19,100 bases of DNA from Colimorpha_A sp045591885 (GTDB taxonomy: Bacteria > Bacillota > Clostridia > Oscillospirales > CAG-272). The stretch covers positions 1 through 19,100 of the forward strand of contig JAZNTT010000017.1 in assembly GCA_045591885.1 (NCBI GenBank), read 5' to 3'. The notes below the pieces were generated by a model that had not been told where the DNA came from, searched no databases, and worked only from the letters and a program-made list of their open reading frames with translations. Every line of letters starts with the position of its first letter. Positions within the stretch are counted from its first letter, which is position 1. The position numbers and the translations under genes are program-made. Positions 1 through 6,556 of this stretch are shown in pieces.

Positions 1-2698
1 TGACACCCTCTATGCGGAGGGGCACAGACGCTTTGTCGAGTCGCTCTCCTCTTATGCGAGAATGTTCTTAGGGCAGATGGACAAGCCCGACGTTGACTTA
101 ATTGAAGGTCTTTCGCCCGCAATTTCGATAGATCAGAAAACGACTTCAAAAAACCCTCGTTCGACCGTCGGAACGGTGACCGAAATATACGATTATCTGC
201 GTCTTATGTACGCAAGAATAGGTATACCGCACTGTCCCGTTTGCGGTAAGGAGATCCGTCAGCAGAGTATTGACCAAATTCTCGACGATCTTAAGACGAT
301 ACCGCTTGGAACTAAATTCTTGATCCTCGCCCCTGTTGTCAGAAGCAAAAAGGGCATGCACGAAAAGGTACTTGAGGAGGCGAAAAAGAGCGGTTACGTC
401 CGTGTTCGTATCGACGGCTCGACCTACGATATAAACGAGACTCCCGCTCTTGAAAAGAATATCAAGCACACTATCGACGTAGTTATCGACCGTCTTGTTA
501 TGAAGGACGGCATTGATATGCGTCTTACCGACTCGGCTGAAAACGCGCTGAATCTTTCTAAGGGCAATATGATAGTTTCTATCATAAACCCCGACGGAAG
601 CGAGAGCGAGCGCACCTATTCACAGAACTACGCCTGCGAGGAGCACGGCTTCAGTATGCCCGAGCTTTCGCCCCGAATGTTCTCGTTCAACAATCCGCTC
701 GGCGCCTGCGAAAGATGTGCAGGTATCGGTGAGCTTCGTACGGTATCGGCAGAGCTTGTCATTCCCGACGATACGCTTTCTATCGCCGACGGCGCGATCA
801 ACGTAAACGGCTTCAAGAGTATCGAGGAAAGCACCTGGATGTCGCCGCTTTACGAGGCGGTCGGCAAGCGCTTCGGTTTCACGCTCACAACGCCGATCAA
901 GGATTATTCAAAAAAAGCGCTCGATGCACTTCTTCACGGTACGGGCGATGAGGTTTACGATATTGAACGCTCTTTTGATAAGCGAAAGGTTCGTCAATCG
1001 GTACGCTTTGACGGCGTGCTGAACATCATCGAACAGCGTTACAGCATGGGACAGAACGAATATTATGACGATTTCTTTGAGGTCGTTCCTTGCCCGTCCT
1101 GTAACGGAAAACGACTTAAGGACTACATTCTTTCAGTTACCGTAGACGGCAAGAGCATTGACGATTTCTGCTCAATGTCGGTCGATCAGGCGCTTGATTT
1201 CGTAAATGCTCTCACGCTCACACAAACCGAGGAAAAGATCGCAAAAGACATCGTAAAGGAGCTTAAAGCCCGCCTTTCGTTCCTCAAAAACGTCGGTCTT
1301 AACTACCTAACCCTTACGCGCCGTTCAGGCTCGCTTTCGGGCGGTGAGGCGCAGAGAATACGTCTTGCGACGCAGATCGGATCGTCCCTTATGGGAGTCC
1401 TCTATATACTCGACGAGCCGAGCATAGGTCTTCATCAGCGCGATAATCACAAGCTGATTGAAGCGCTTAAATCACTGCGCGACGTCGGAAACACGGTCAT
1501 CGTCGTTGAGCACGACGAGGAGACTATGATGGAAGCCGATTATATCGTAGACATCGGTCCTCGCGCAGGCGTTCACGGCGGTACTGTCGTTGCGTCCGGT
1601 ACTCCGAAAGAGATAATGGAAAACAAGGATTCCATTACGGGCGATTACCTCAGCGGCAGAAAAAAGATAAAGGTTCCCGAAACGCGCCGCGAGGGCAACG
1701 GCTCTTATCTTCAGATAATCGGTGCTCATCAAAATAATCTTAAGCATATCGACGTTGCTATCCCTCTCGGAATGCTCGTTTGCGTAACGGGCGTATCGGG
1801 ATCGGGAAAGTCGTCGCTCATAAACTCGATACTCTACCCCGTTCTTGCAAAGAAGCTCAACCGCGCGCTCATACGCGCTGGAAAGCACGAGCGAGTTGAG
1901 GGTGTAAACAATCTCGACAAGGTCATCGCGATCGACCAAAGCCCGATAGGACGTACCCCCCGTTCAAACCCTGCGACCTACACGGGTCTGTTCAACGACA
2001 TCCGCGAGCTTTTCGCTTCGACGAACGACGCCAAAATGCGCGGATATAAGTCAGGACGGTTTTCCTTTAACGTGAAGGGCGGACGCTGTGAAAACTGCGA
2101 GGGCGACGGCGTGAAGAAGATAGAAATGCACTTCTTACCCGACGTTTACGTGACCTGTGACGTCTGCCGCGGCAAGCGTTACAACCGCGATACGCTTGAG
2201 GTAAGATACAAGGGTAAGAACATTTCCGACGTTCTTGAAATGACGGTCGAGGAGGGACTTCACTTTTTCGAAAATCTCCCGCGTCTCAAGAGAAAGCTTC
2301 AGACGCTTTACGACGTCGGTCTCGGATATATAAAGATCGGTCAGTCGTCGACCACACTCTCGGGTGGCGAAGCACAGAGAGTTAAGCTTGCAACCGAGCT
2401 TGCGAAGAGAAGCACGGGCAAGACCTGCTATATCTTAGACGAGCCGACAACGGGACTTCACACCGCCGACGTTGATAAGCTGATACAGATACTTCAGCGT
2501 CTTACCGATCAGGGCAATTCCGTGATCGTCATCGAGCATAACCTCGACCTCATAAAGACCGCGGACTATATCATAGATATGGGTCCCGAGGGCGGCGAGG
2601 GGGGCGGAACAGTCATCGCCTGCGGCACACCCGAGCAGGTGTCGAAAATAGAAGGATCTCACACCGGACGGTTTTTGACGAAAGCTCTCACTTGGTAA
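1..2698 (+). CDS. uvrA: UvrA, excinuclease ABC subunit A (5'-truncated by window)
   Basis: UvrA is the damage-recognition ATPase of nucleotide excision repair; it acts as a dimer in the cytoplasm and loads UvrB on DNA lesions. The reading frame is open from base 2 and begins with DTLYAEGHRRFVESL, which in UvrA follows directly after the first Walker A motif. About 45 N-terminal residues, including that motif, therefore lie outside the window, and 898 residues remain. Visible elements are the zinc-type cysteine pairs (CPVC near 235, CERC near 706, CPSC near 1091, CENC and CDVC near 2088-2165), the first ABC signature LSGGEAQRIRL (about 1332-1365) with LDEPSIGLH, the second Walker A GVSGSGKSS (about 1789-1815), and the second signature LSGGEAQRVKL (about 2357-2390) with LDEPTTGLH. 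A terminator follows the stop codon. In many bacteria uvrB lies upstream, but that cannot be seen here. The identification is secure. Confidence 0.97.
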   Translation, partial: DTLYAEGHRRFVESLSSYARMFLGQMDKPDVDLIEGLSPAISIDQKTTSKNPRSTVGTVTEIYDYLRLMYARIGIPHCPVCGKEIRQQSIDQILDDLKTIPLGTKFLILAPVVRSKKGMHEKVLEEAKKSGYVRVRIDGSTYDINETPALEKNIKHTIDVVIDRLVMKDGIDMRLTDSAENALNLSKGNMIVSIINPDGSESERTYSQNYACEEHGFSMPELSPRMFSFNNPLGACERCAGIGELRTVSAELVIPDDTLSIADGAINVNGFKSIEESTWMSPLYEAVGKRFGFTLTTPIKDYSKKALDALLHGTGDEVYDIERSFDKRKVRQSVRFDGVLNIIEQRYSMGQNEYYDDFFEVVPCPSCNGKRLKDYILSVTVDGKSIDDFCSMSVDQALDFVNALTLTQTEEKIAKDIVKELKARLSFLKNVGLNYLTLTRRSGSLSGGEAQRIRLATQIGSSLMGVLYILDEPSIGLHQRDNHKLIEALKSLRDVGNTVIVVEHDEETMMEADYIVDIGPRAGVHGGTVVASGTPKEIMENKDSITGDYLSGRKKIKVPETRREGNGSYLQIIGAHQNNLKHIDVAIPLGMLVCVTGVSGSGKSSLINSILYPVLAKKLNRALIRAGKHERVEGVNNLDKVIAIDQSPIGRTPRSNPATYTGLFNDIRELFASTNDAKMRGYKSGRFSFNVKGGRCENCEGDGVKKIEMHFLPDVYVTCDVCRGKRYNRDTLEVRYKGKNISDVLEMTVEEGLHFFENLPRLKRKLQTLYDVGLGYIKIGQSSTTLSGGEAQRVKLATELAKRSTGKTCYILDEPTTGLHTADVDKLIQILQRLTDQGNSVIVIEHNLDLIKTADYIIDMGPEGGEGGGTVIACGTPEQVSKIEGSHTGRFLTKALTW

Positions 2699-2726
2699 TG
2701 CGGATAAAAGTCAACGCTTTTTTTAA

Positions 2727-2758
2727 AAAAATCTCAACGCTTATGCGTTGAGATTTTT
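2727..2758 (+). terminator. Intrinsic terminator after uvrA
   Basis: A perfect 10-bp stem (2731-2740 with 2745-2754) has a TTAT loop, an A-run before it and TTTT after it. It starts about 30 bases past the uvrA stop codon and closes that transcription unit. Confidence 0.9.
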
Positions 2759-2796
2759 CGTTTCTATTCATTTCCCCCTTTTACCTGAAATTACAT

Positions 2797-2826
2797 TTGA
2801 ATTCGCCTTGTGAGATATGTTATACT
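2797..2826 (+). promoter_or_regulatory. Sigma-A-type promoter of the LysM-CAP gene
   Basis: TTGAAT (2797-2802) and TATACT (2821-2826) are separated by 18 bases. This would start transcription near 2832, directly at the base of the leader hairpin at 2830-2870. Confidence 0.65.
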
Positions 2827-2829
2827 GTA

Positions 2830-2870
2830 TTCGGAGGATGACGGGCGACCGTCGCCCGACCTCTTCCGAA
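2830..2870 (+). promoter_or_regulatory. Strong stem-loop at the 5' end of the LysM-CAP leader
   Basis: The outer stem pairs 2830-2838 with 2862-2870 (nine pairs, one of them G-U). After a 3+3 internal loop, the inner stem pairs 2842-2848 with 2852-2858 (CGGGCGA/TCGCCCG) with a CCG loop. It lies essentially at the predicted transcription start and about 40 bases upstream of the ribosome binding site. No U-run follows, so it is not an ordinary terminator. A 5' mRNA-stabilising hairpin or a binding site is more likely. Confidence 0.6.
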
Positions 2871-2912
2871 ATGTAAGGCAAATACCCAAATCACATCACG
2901 GAGGTGAAACAA

Positions 2913-3521
2913 ATGAAAAAACTGTTTGCATTTGCATTAAGCATCGTAATTATCGCCGCGTTTCTTACGATAGGCGCATCGGCTGCAACGACACATACCG
3001 TTGTGTCAGGCGACTCCATGTGGAAGATCGCCGTTAAATATCAGATAGGTCTGAGCGAGATCAAAGCCGCTAATCCGCAAATATCAAATCCCGACCTTAT
3101 ATACCCCGGTCAGGTGCTTAACATACCCGAAAACGACTCCTCGGTCCTCTCTTACGAACAGGAGGTCATTCGTCTCGTCAATGAAATAAGAGTTCAAAAC
3201 GGGCTTAAGGCGCTCACGCACAACTGGGAGCTTTCCCGTGTTGCTCGGTATAAGTCTCAGGATATGAAGGACAAGCGATACTTCTCTCACACAAGCCCGA
3301 CCTACGGCTCTCCCTTCCAGATGATGAAGAGCTTCGGTATAACATACAGAAGCGCAGGAGAAAACATCGCAAGAGGACAGCGAACTCCGCAGGAGGTCGT
3401 AAACGCTTGGATGAATTCATCCGGTCACCGCGCGAATATCCTTAATTCGTCCTTTACTGAGATCGGCGTCGGCTACGTCGCATCGGGAAATTATTGGACG
3501 CAGATGTTTATAGGCAAGTAA
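2913..3521 (+). CDS. Secreted LysM plus CAP (SCP/PR1-like) domain protein
   Basis: This is a 202-residue exported protein. Residues 1-25 form a signal peptide (Lys-Lys, hydrophobic core, ASA-A type cleavage). Residues 28-72 are one LysM module (HTVVSGDSMWKIA through YPGQVLNIP), which binds peptidoglycan or chitin-like glycan. Residues 83-200 are a CAP domain of the YkwD/SafA-associated kind, with the cavity residues His126 (SHTSP), Glu150 (AGENIA) and His172 (GHRANIL). In Firmicutes such proteins are found in the cell wall or spore coat; the biochemical activity of bacterial CAP domains is not settled. The ATG at 2913 is preferred over an in-frame GTG at 2904 because GGAGGT (2900-2905) sits 7 bases before the ATG and overlaps the GTG. 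The gene is a single-gene unit with its own promoter, leader hairpin and terminator. Confidence 0.92.
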   Translation: MKKLFAFALSIVIIAAFLTIGASAATTHTVVSGDSMWKIAVKYQIGLSEIKAANPQISNPDLIYPGQVLNIPENDSSVLSYEQEVIRLVNEIRVQNGLKALTHNWELSRVARYKSQDMKDKRYFSHTSPTYGSPFQMMKSFGITYRSAGENIARGQRTPQEVVNAWMNSSGHRANILNSSFTEIGVGYVASGNYWTQMFIGK

Positions 3522-3532
3522 AGCTTTACAAA

Positions 3533-3570
3533 AAATTCCGCACACCTAAACGTGTGCGGAATTTAATTTT
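3533..3570 (+). terminator. Intrinsic terminator after the LysM-CAP gene
   Basis: A perfect 13-bp stem (3533-3545 with 3552-3564) has a six-base loop and is followed by AATTTTT. It begins 12 bases after the stop codon. Confidence 0.92.
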
Positions 3571-3626
3571 TAGCTGCAAAAATTATCTCAGTTTTACCGT
3601 ATAGCTTTGAGCAGTCGTAAAAAATT

Positions 3627-3756
3627 ATGTATTGCGCTTTGCACAATATGATGTAAATTCGCTTCGCTCATTTATGATGCGAGGCATTACTTAATGTTGC
3701 GAAGCAACACATCATTAACGAAGTGACATCATGTTCCCTAAGGGAACGCTTCATTG
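3627..3756. repeat. Nested palindromic intergenic element
   Basis: This non-coding stretch is almost entirely made of short palindromes. It holds an imperfect hairpin ATTGCGC..GCACAAT near 3631-3647, GTTGCGAAGCAAC near 3702-3714, and GTTCCCTAAGGGAAC near 3734-3748. ATGATG motifs (about 3649 and 3675) are mirrored by CATCAT motifs (about 3716 and 3729). The left segment between the two ATGATG motifs contains CGCTTCG, and the right segment contains CGAAG in the opposite orientation, so the whole block is an imperfect nested inverted repeat. No coding potential is credible. It resembles a MITE- or REP-like dispersed repeat; copy number cannot be checked from one window. Confidence 0.6.
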
Positions 3757-3787
3757 AAAAAAGCCAAGTCATAGACTTGGCTTTTTT
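3757..3787 (-). terminator. Bidirectional-looking terminator of tRNA-Trp
   Basis: GCCAAGTC and GACTTGGC form an 8-bp stem extended by A6/T6 (3757-3770 with 3774-3787, loop ATA). It starts two bases past the encoded CCA end of the minus-strand tRNA gene. Because the flanks are A6 and T6, it could stop transcription from either side. Confidence 0.85.
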
Positions 3788-3788
3788 C

Positions 3789-3864
3789 TGGCAGGGGTAG
3801 AAAGGCTCGAACTCTCGACACCTGGTTTTGGAGACCAGTGCTCTACCAACTGAGCTATGCCCCT
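3789..3864 (-). tRNA. trnW: tRNA-Trp (anticodon CCA)
   Basis: The minus strand folds into a complete 76-base cloverleaf with an encoded CCA end (3789-3791) and discriminator G (3792). The acceptor 5' strand is AGGGGCA, the D-arm is GCTC..GAGC, the anticodon stem is CTGGT/ACCAG around loop CTCCAAA (anticodon CCA, tryptophan), and the T-arm has the TTCGAGC loop. The acceptor stem has one C-A mismatch at pair 6:67, where the usual partner would be G67. A good sigma-A promoter precedes it and a terminator follows, so it is a monocistronic tRNA unit. Confidence 0.95.
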
Positions 3865-3874
3865 GTACCGAGTT

Positions 3875-3903
3875 ATTATAACACATTTTTTTAGATTTTG
3901 CAA
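3875..3903 (-). promoter_or_regulatory. Sigma-A promoter of tRNA-Trp
   Basis: On the minus strand TTGCAA (3898-3903), a 17-base spacer and TATAAT (3875-3880) place the start near 3868, a few bases before the mature tRNA 5' end at 3864. Confidence 0.85.
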
Positions 3904-4006
3904 GAGGGATACTAACAATAATTATGAATTTTTTGTAAAGAGACCGTCTATCGCACCGCCAAAGCGAATAAAATAGAAGGTATTACAAAGAAATTCGGAG
4001 ATATCT

Positions 4007-4492
4007 ATGAAGAAAATCACACTTCTCATTCTTCTTTGCGCTGTTTTTCTATCGTCCTGCCGAGGAACGCCGAGTTCCGACACGGTTGCGTTTCGGCTTC
4101 TCGACCTATATGACGTTCCTCCGTCGTCGCAATACGTAAAGGACGGAGTCGAGGGGGAATACGGCTACATTTCGCCTGAGGATTTCACCTTTCTATACAC
4201 GGGCGAAAAAGAAAAGCTACCCGAATGGGAGCTGATAGAGGATTTTCGCATAATCCTATCCGACAGTCAGGAGCCGTTTGAGCTTCACGTCATCCGCGTT
4301 CGCTCGTCATCGGAGGTTGAGGAGATCGCCAAGCTTTTACGCAAGCGTGCGGCGATGATCCGATACCACAACAAAACTGAGGAGAGCTATCGGGTTTATG
4401 AGCCGACGGTGTTCGTTCGCTCACGTTACGTTATCCTCGCGGTCACGCCCGACAACAACGCCGTCAAGCTGATGTTAAAGCGGTTAATTTAG
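4007..4492 (+). CDS. Small lipoprotein, DUF4358-like
   Basis: This is a 161-residue protein with a lipoprotein signal: KK, a hydrophobic stretch, and LSSC with Cys18 as the probable lipidated residue. It should therefore be anchored on the outer face of the membrane. The mature part has a segment starting ELHVIRVRSSSEVEEIAKLLRKR and ending with a strand-helix unit (YVILAVTPDNNAVKLMLKRLI). That order resembles the DUF4358 lipoproteins common in Clostridia, in which a beta strand, a residue-counting helix and a final 'not modified in value' strand recur. Function is unknown. The family assignment is from memory of the pattern and is moderate. GGAG lies about 7 bases before the ATG. The 3' end overlaps the convergent gene by 9 bases, and no terminator lies between them. 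Confidence 0.75.
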   Translation: MKKITLLILLCAVFLSSCRGTPSSDTVAFRLLDLYDVPPSSQYVKDGVEGEYGYISPEDFTFLYTGEKEKLPEWELIEDFRIILSDSQEPFELHVIRVRSSSEVEEIAKLLRKRAAMIRYHNKTEESYRVYEPTVFVRSRYVILAVTPDNNAVKLMLKRLI

Positions 4493-5155
4493 CTTTCTGT
4501 AAATAAACGCATTTCCCTTCTTACCGACCTTTTCGACGACCTTAGCACATACAAGTATCTGTAGGATAGACCAAGCGCCCATACTTCCAAGCTTGTTCGC
4601 CTTTTGAAACTCCTTTGCGGTAAATTCACCGTCGGGAATACTGTCAACAAGCATCGCGTAATCTTCATTATCTACAATATTCATTTCCGAAACGAACGAC
4701 AGCGGTATTCTGTCCTCTCTTACAGACGAACGCTTACCCTTACGCCTTTTATAATTCAGCTCCTCGATAAACACAAGCTTCAAGGCGAAATTAGGGTGGC
4801 CGATATATTCCCTTATCTTAAAAAGCTCTTCGCAAACGTCAGACGGTCTGCCCTTTATCGGCGAGCGCCGACGCTCCGACGTCTCGCCCGTTTTCGGATC
4901 GACAAAAATGACCCATCTTTTCACCGCTATCGGATAAACGACAGTTACCTCGTTCTCGTTCAGAAAAAAGTCAAGCTTCTTTTTCATTCTCGTAAACGAC
5001 GTCGTTTCAATTTCGCAAATACAGTTACCGCGCTTGACGTCCGCGACAAAAGGCCCGTATTCCACCTCGTGGAACGCGGGATCGGGTTCTATGTACTTTT
5101 TCAGTGCAAGATGCAACGTATGCTCGTTTAGTGAGCCGATTATTTTTTCAGCCAT
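4484..5155 (-). CDS. Uncharacterised protein, PD-(D/E)XK-like N-terminus plus winged-helix-like C-terminus
   Basis: This is a 223-residue soluble protein without signal peptide or membrane segment. Residues 9-90 read like a restriction-endonuclease fold: a helix with Glu11, strand HEVEYG, strand VADV with Asp39, strand CICEIET with Glu48 and Glu50, then helix FTRMKKKLDFFL and strand VTVVYPI. Asp39..Glu48-x-Glu50 matches the PD-(D/E)XK spacing except that Lys is replaced by Glu. A basic RRRSP stretch follows near residue 96. Residues 168-223 look like a small winged helix (FTAKEFQKANKLGS..ILQILVCAKVVEKVG..FIYR). I recall similar uncharacterised archaeal and bacterial proteins with the NERxLHxAL / VDVVRxxxxIEIQT / KRGNAxLY pattern, but cannot verify this. 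Its start has AAGGA 5 bases upstream. It may be read with the cysteine-rich gene upstream (48-base gap). Confidence 0.7.
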   Translation of the reverse strand: MAEKIIGSLNEHTLHLALKKYIEPDPAFHEVEYGPFVADVKRGNCICEIETTSFTRMKKKLDFFLNENEVTVVYPIAVKRWVIFVDPKTGETSERRRSPIKGRPSDVCEELFKIREYIGHPNFALKLVFIEELNYKRRKGKRSSVREDRIPLSFVSEMNIVDNEDYAMLVDSIPDGEFTAKEFQKANKLGSMGAWSILQILVCAKVVEKVGKKGNAFIYRKLN

Positions 5156-5165
5156 ATTTTTCCTT

Positions 5166-5192
5166 GGGAAGCCCGTATGGGCTTCCCTTTTT
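5166..5192 (+). terminator. Plus-strand intrinsic terminator (or intercistronic hairpin on minus strand)
   Basis: GGGAAGCCC (5166-5174) and GGGCTTCCC (5179-5187) form a perfect 9-bp stem with loop GTAT, followed on the plus strand by TTTTT. The U-run is only on the plus side, so as a terminator it acts on rightward transcripts, that is, on read-through from the lipoprotein gene across the opposite-strand gene. For the minus strand it is a hairpin just before the AAGGA ribosome binding site of the nuclease-like gene. Confidence 0.7.
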
Positions 5193-5203
5193 AGCGTCTT
5201 ATT

Positions 5204-5980
5204 TTAACATCTATACGAAGGGGGCGAGAACTCGTTTATCGGGAACGCCATCTTCTCAAAGAGTGAGCAGGGGTCTTCCTCGCAGATAGGCGGGCAGGTC
5301 TTTTCAGGCACGCTGTATTCGGTTGCCTGAACGAGATACTGACCGGGACGCTCGATACGGACTATCGAGAAGAAGCCGAGCGTAACGTAAAGGTGCTTGC
5401 CGTTATCGCAGTCGCAAAGCGAGCCGTTGACGAACGCGCAGACGTTCTCGGGGATCTCACCTATCGAGCAGCAGGGACGGCAGCAGGGCTTATCGACGTT
5501 GCATACCGAGAGAACGATAGGATCGACTGTCTCAAGAACAACCGTCGGCATATTTGTGGTCGCGCTGCCCTCGGGCGCGGGGTCGCAGAACTCGCAGGAC
5601 GGGCAGCTCTTGAAGATGTTTACGTTACCCTCGCTGCCGTAAAGAATTACCTTCTTATCGCAAACCGCAATTCCCTCGAACTCAACCGATCTTCCAACGT
5701 TCACACACGCCTCAAAGACGAGCTTAACGTAGAAGCGGATAAGTATCTGGTAAAAGCCCTTGTTGAACTGAACGGGCTCGGTGTCAATGTTTACGCCGAC
5801 GATCTTCGTGCTTTTTACTCTGATCGCGCCGGCTCTGTCTATAATATCCTGTCCGAAATCGGTAAGATAGACCTTAACGTCCGAAAAGCAGTCCTTATCC
5901 TTGCAGCTGTCAAGGACGCGGTTTACGTCAATACAAACGGTCTCTTTTCCGTATCCAGAGGGGCATCTGTTATCAGCCAT
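5204..5980 (-). CDS. Cysteine-rich conserved hypothetical protein
   Basis: This 258-residue protein has no signal peptide or membrane helix and contains 21 cysteines, many paired or clustered (CPSCEFC, KPCCRPCC, CDC, CPPICEEDPC). The middle part (FNKGFYQILIRFYVKLVFEACVN onward) is a beta-rich block, ending with another strand-rich segment that contains YVTLGFFSIVRIERPGQYLVQ. The start is the ATG at 5980, because GGGAGG lies just upstream; an upstream in-frame ATG at 6031 would run through the promoter. I recognise it only as a type of conserved protein seen in Clostridia and do not know the function. The beta-rich core is vaguely like the repeated domains of spore-surface proteins (DUF3794/SPOCS), and the Cys content would suit metal binding or cross-linking. 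Both ideas are inference. The promoter contains two identical palindromes. Confidence 0.8.
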   Translation of the reverse strand: MADNRCPSGYGKETVCIDVNRVLDSCKDKDCFSDVKVYLTDFGQDIIDRAGAIRVKSTKIVGVNIDTEPVQFNKGFYQILIRFYVKLVFEACVNVGRSVEFEGIAVCDKKVILYGSEGNVNIFKSCPSCEFCDPAPEGSATTNMPTVVLETVDPIVLSVCNVDKPCCRPCCSIGEIPENVCAFVNGSLCDCDNGKHLYVTLGFFSIVRIERPGQYLVQATEYSVPEKTCPPICEEDPCSLFEKMAFPINEFSPPSYRC

Positions 5981-6005
5981 GATTTTTTCCTCCCATTTTG
6001 GTTTT

Positions 6006-6034
6006 ATTATAAGAGCAAAATGCTCGAGCAAAAT
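6006..6034 (-). promoter_or_regulatory. Promoter of the cysteine-rich protein gene
   Basis: On the minus strand TATAAT (6006-6011) is a perfect -10 box. The -35 position (6029-6034, ATTTTG) is poor, which suits a promoter needing an activator or being under control. The ribosome binding site GGGAGG and ATG (5980) follow about 25 bases later. Confidence 0.6.
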
Positions 6035-6038
6035 GCTC
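6013..6038. promoter_or_regulatory. Two tandem 13-bp palindromes, operator-like
   Basis: GAGCAAAATGCTC occurs twice back to back (6013-6025 and 6026-6038). Each copy is itself an inverted repeat (GAGCA-AAA-TGCTC), and the junction TGCTCGAGCA is also palindromic. The pair begins one base from the -10 box and covers the spacer and the -35 position, as expected for a dimeric repressor binding cooperatively on one helix face region. Confidence 0.7.
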
Positions 6039-6076
6039 TACCAACATTCTATGTAAGGGAAGAAAAACAGTGAGAG

Positions 6077-6114
6077 AAAAAACTGCCGTGTGGTCGTCAC
6101 ACGGCAGAATTTTT
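6077..6114 (-). terminator. Terminator of the pgi / P-loop unit
   Basis: CTGCCGTGTG (6083-6092) pairs with CACACGGCAG (6098-6107), with a five-base loop. On the minus strand it is followed by TTTTTT (6077-6082) and lies 12 bases after the stop codon at 6119. T-rich sequence on the plus side as well means it could also act in the other direction. Confidence 0.9.
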
Positions 6115-6118
6115 TAGA

Positions 6119-6526
6119 TTAAAGATACTGCTTGAACTTCTCAGGAAGATCCTCGACAGCAAGCGAAGAGGTGATAACGAAGTTTACGGGGTGAGTTGCG
6201 GTGAAAGCAACGACGTTATCAAGGAACGCAGAAAATTCAGCGATGTCGTTTCCGCAGATCTTAAGCGCGGAATCTATGAATATATCGGACACGTCGAAGT
6301 TCGAGCCGTAGTTGCCGGCAACGAAGCCGTAAAGCTTAGCAGCGTCGTTGATAAGATATTCGTCAGTATCAAGAAGCTTTGCCTGATGCTTTACTTCGTG
6401 GATAAGCTTAGTACCCTTTTCGATGAATACGACAGCTCCTTTGGTTTCAGCGAGCTTTGCGTTAGCCATCTCTACGATGGTCTTGGTCTTGCCCGATCCC
6501 TTGAGTCCTACGATAAGTTTAAGCAT
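6119..6526 (-). CDS. Small P-loop NTPase-like protein
   Basis: This 135-residue soluble protein begins MLKLIVGLKGSGKTKT. Residues 7-14 (GLKGSGKT) are a clear Walker A motif and residues 81-86 (DIFIDS) are a Walker B-like hydrophobic strand ending in Asp. Residues 52-56 (LDTDE) and 88-94 (LKICGND) are other likely conserved elements. The protein is about the size of one core alpha/beta ATPase domain, with no added domain. Similar small ATP-binding proteins are common in Clostridia but have no assigned role known to me. GGAGGT lies upstream of the ATG, and the gene follows pgi by 30 bases on the same strand, ending at a terminator, so they are probably co-transcribed. Confidence 0.82.
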   Translation of the reverse strand: MLKLIVGLKGSGKTKTIVEMANAKLAETKGAVVFIEKGTKLIHEVKHQAKLLDTDEYLINDAAKLYGFVAGNYGSNFDVSDIFIDSALKICGNDIAEFSAFLDNVVAFTATHPVNFVITSSLAVEDLPEKFKQYL

Positions 6527-6556
6527 GGTGGTTTACCTCCAAAAATAGATTACAAA

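Noticed and set aside
2810..3037. Plus-strand frame crossing the leader of the LysM-CAP gene
   Set aside because: It starts upstream of the predicted transcription start and overlaps the true gene in another frame without a ribosome binding site.
3668..3886. 72-residue minus-strand reading frame over the tRNA region
   Set aside because: It is the well-known spurious translation of a tRNA gene (contains GHSSVGRAL) and runs through the tRNA, its terminator and the palindromic element.
5393..6073. 226-residue and 81-residue plus-strand reading frames
   Set aside because: Antisense to the cysteine-rich gene; no family resemblance and no ribosome binding site.
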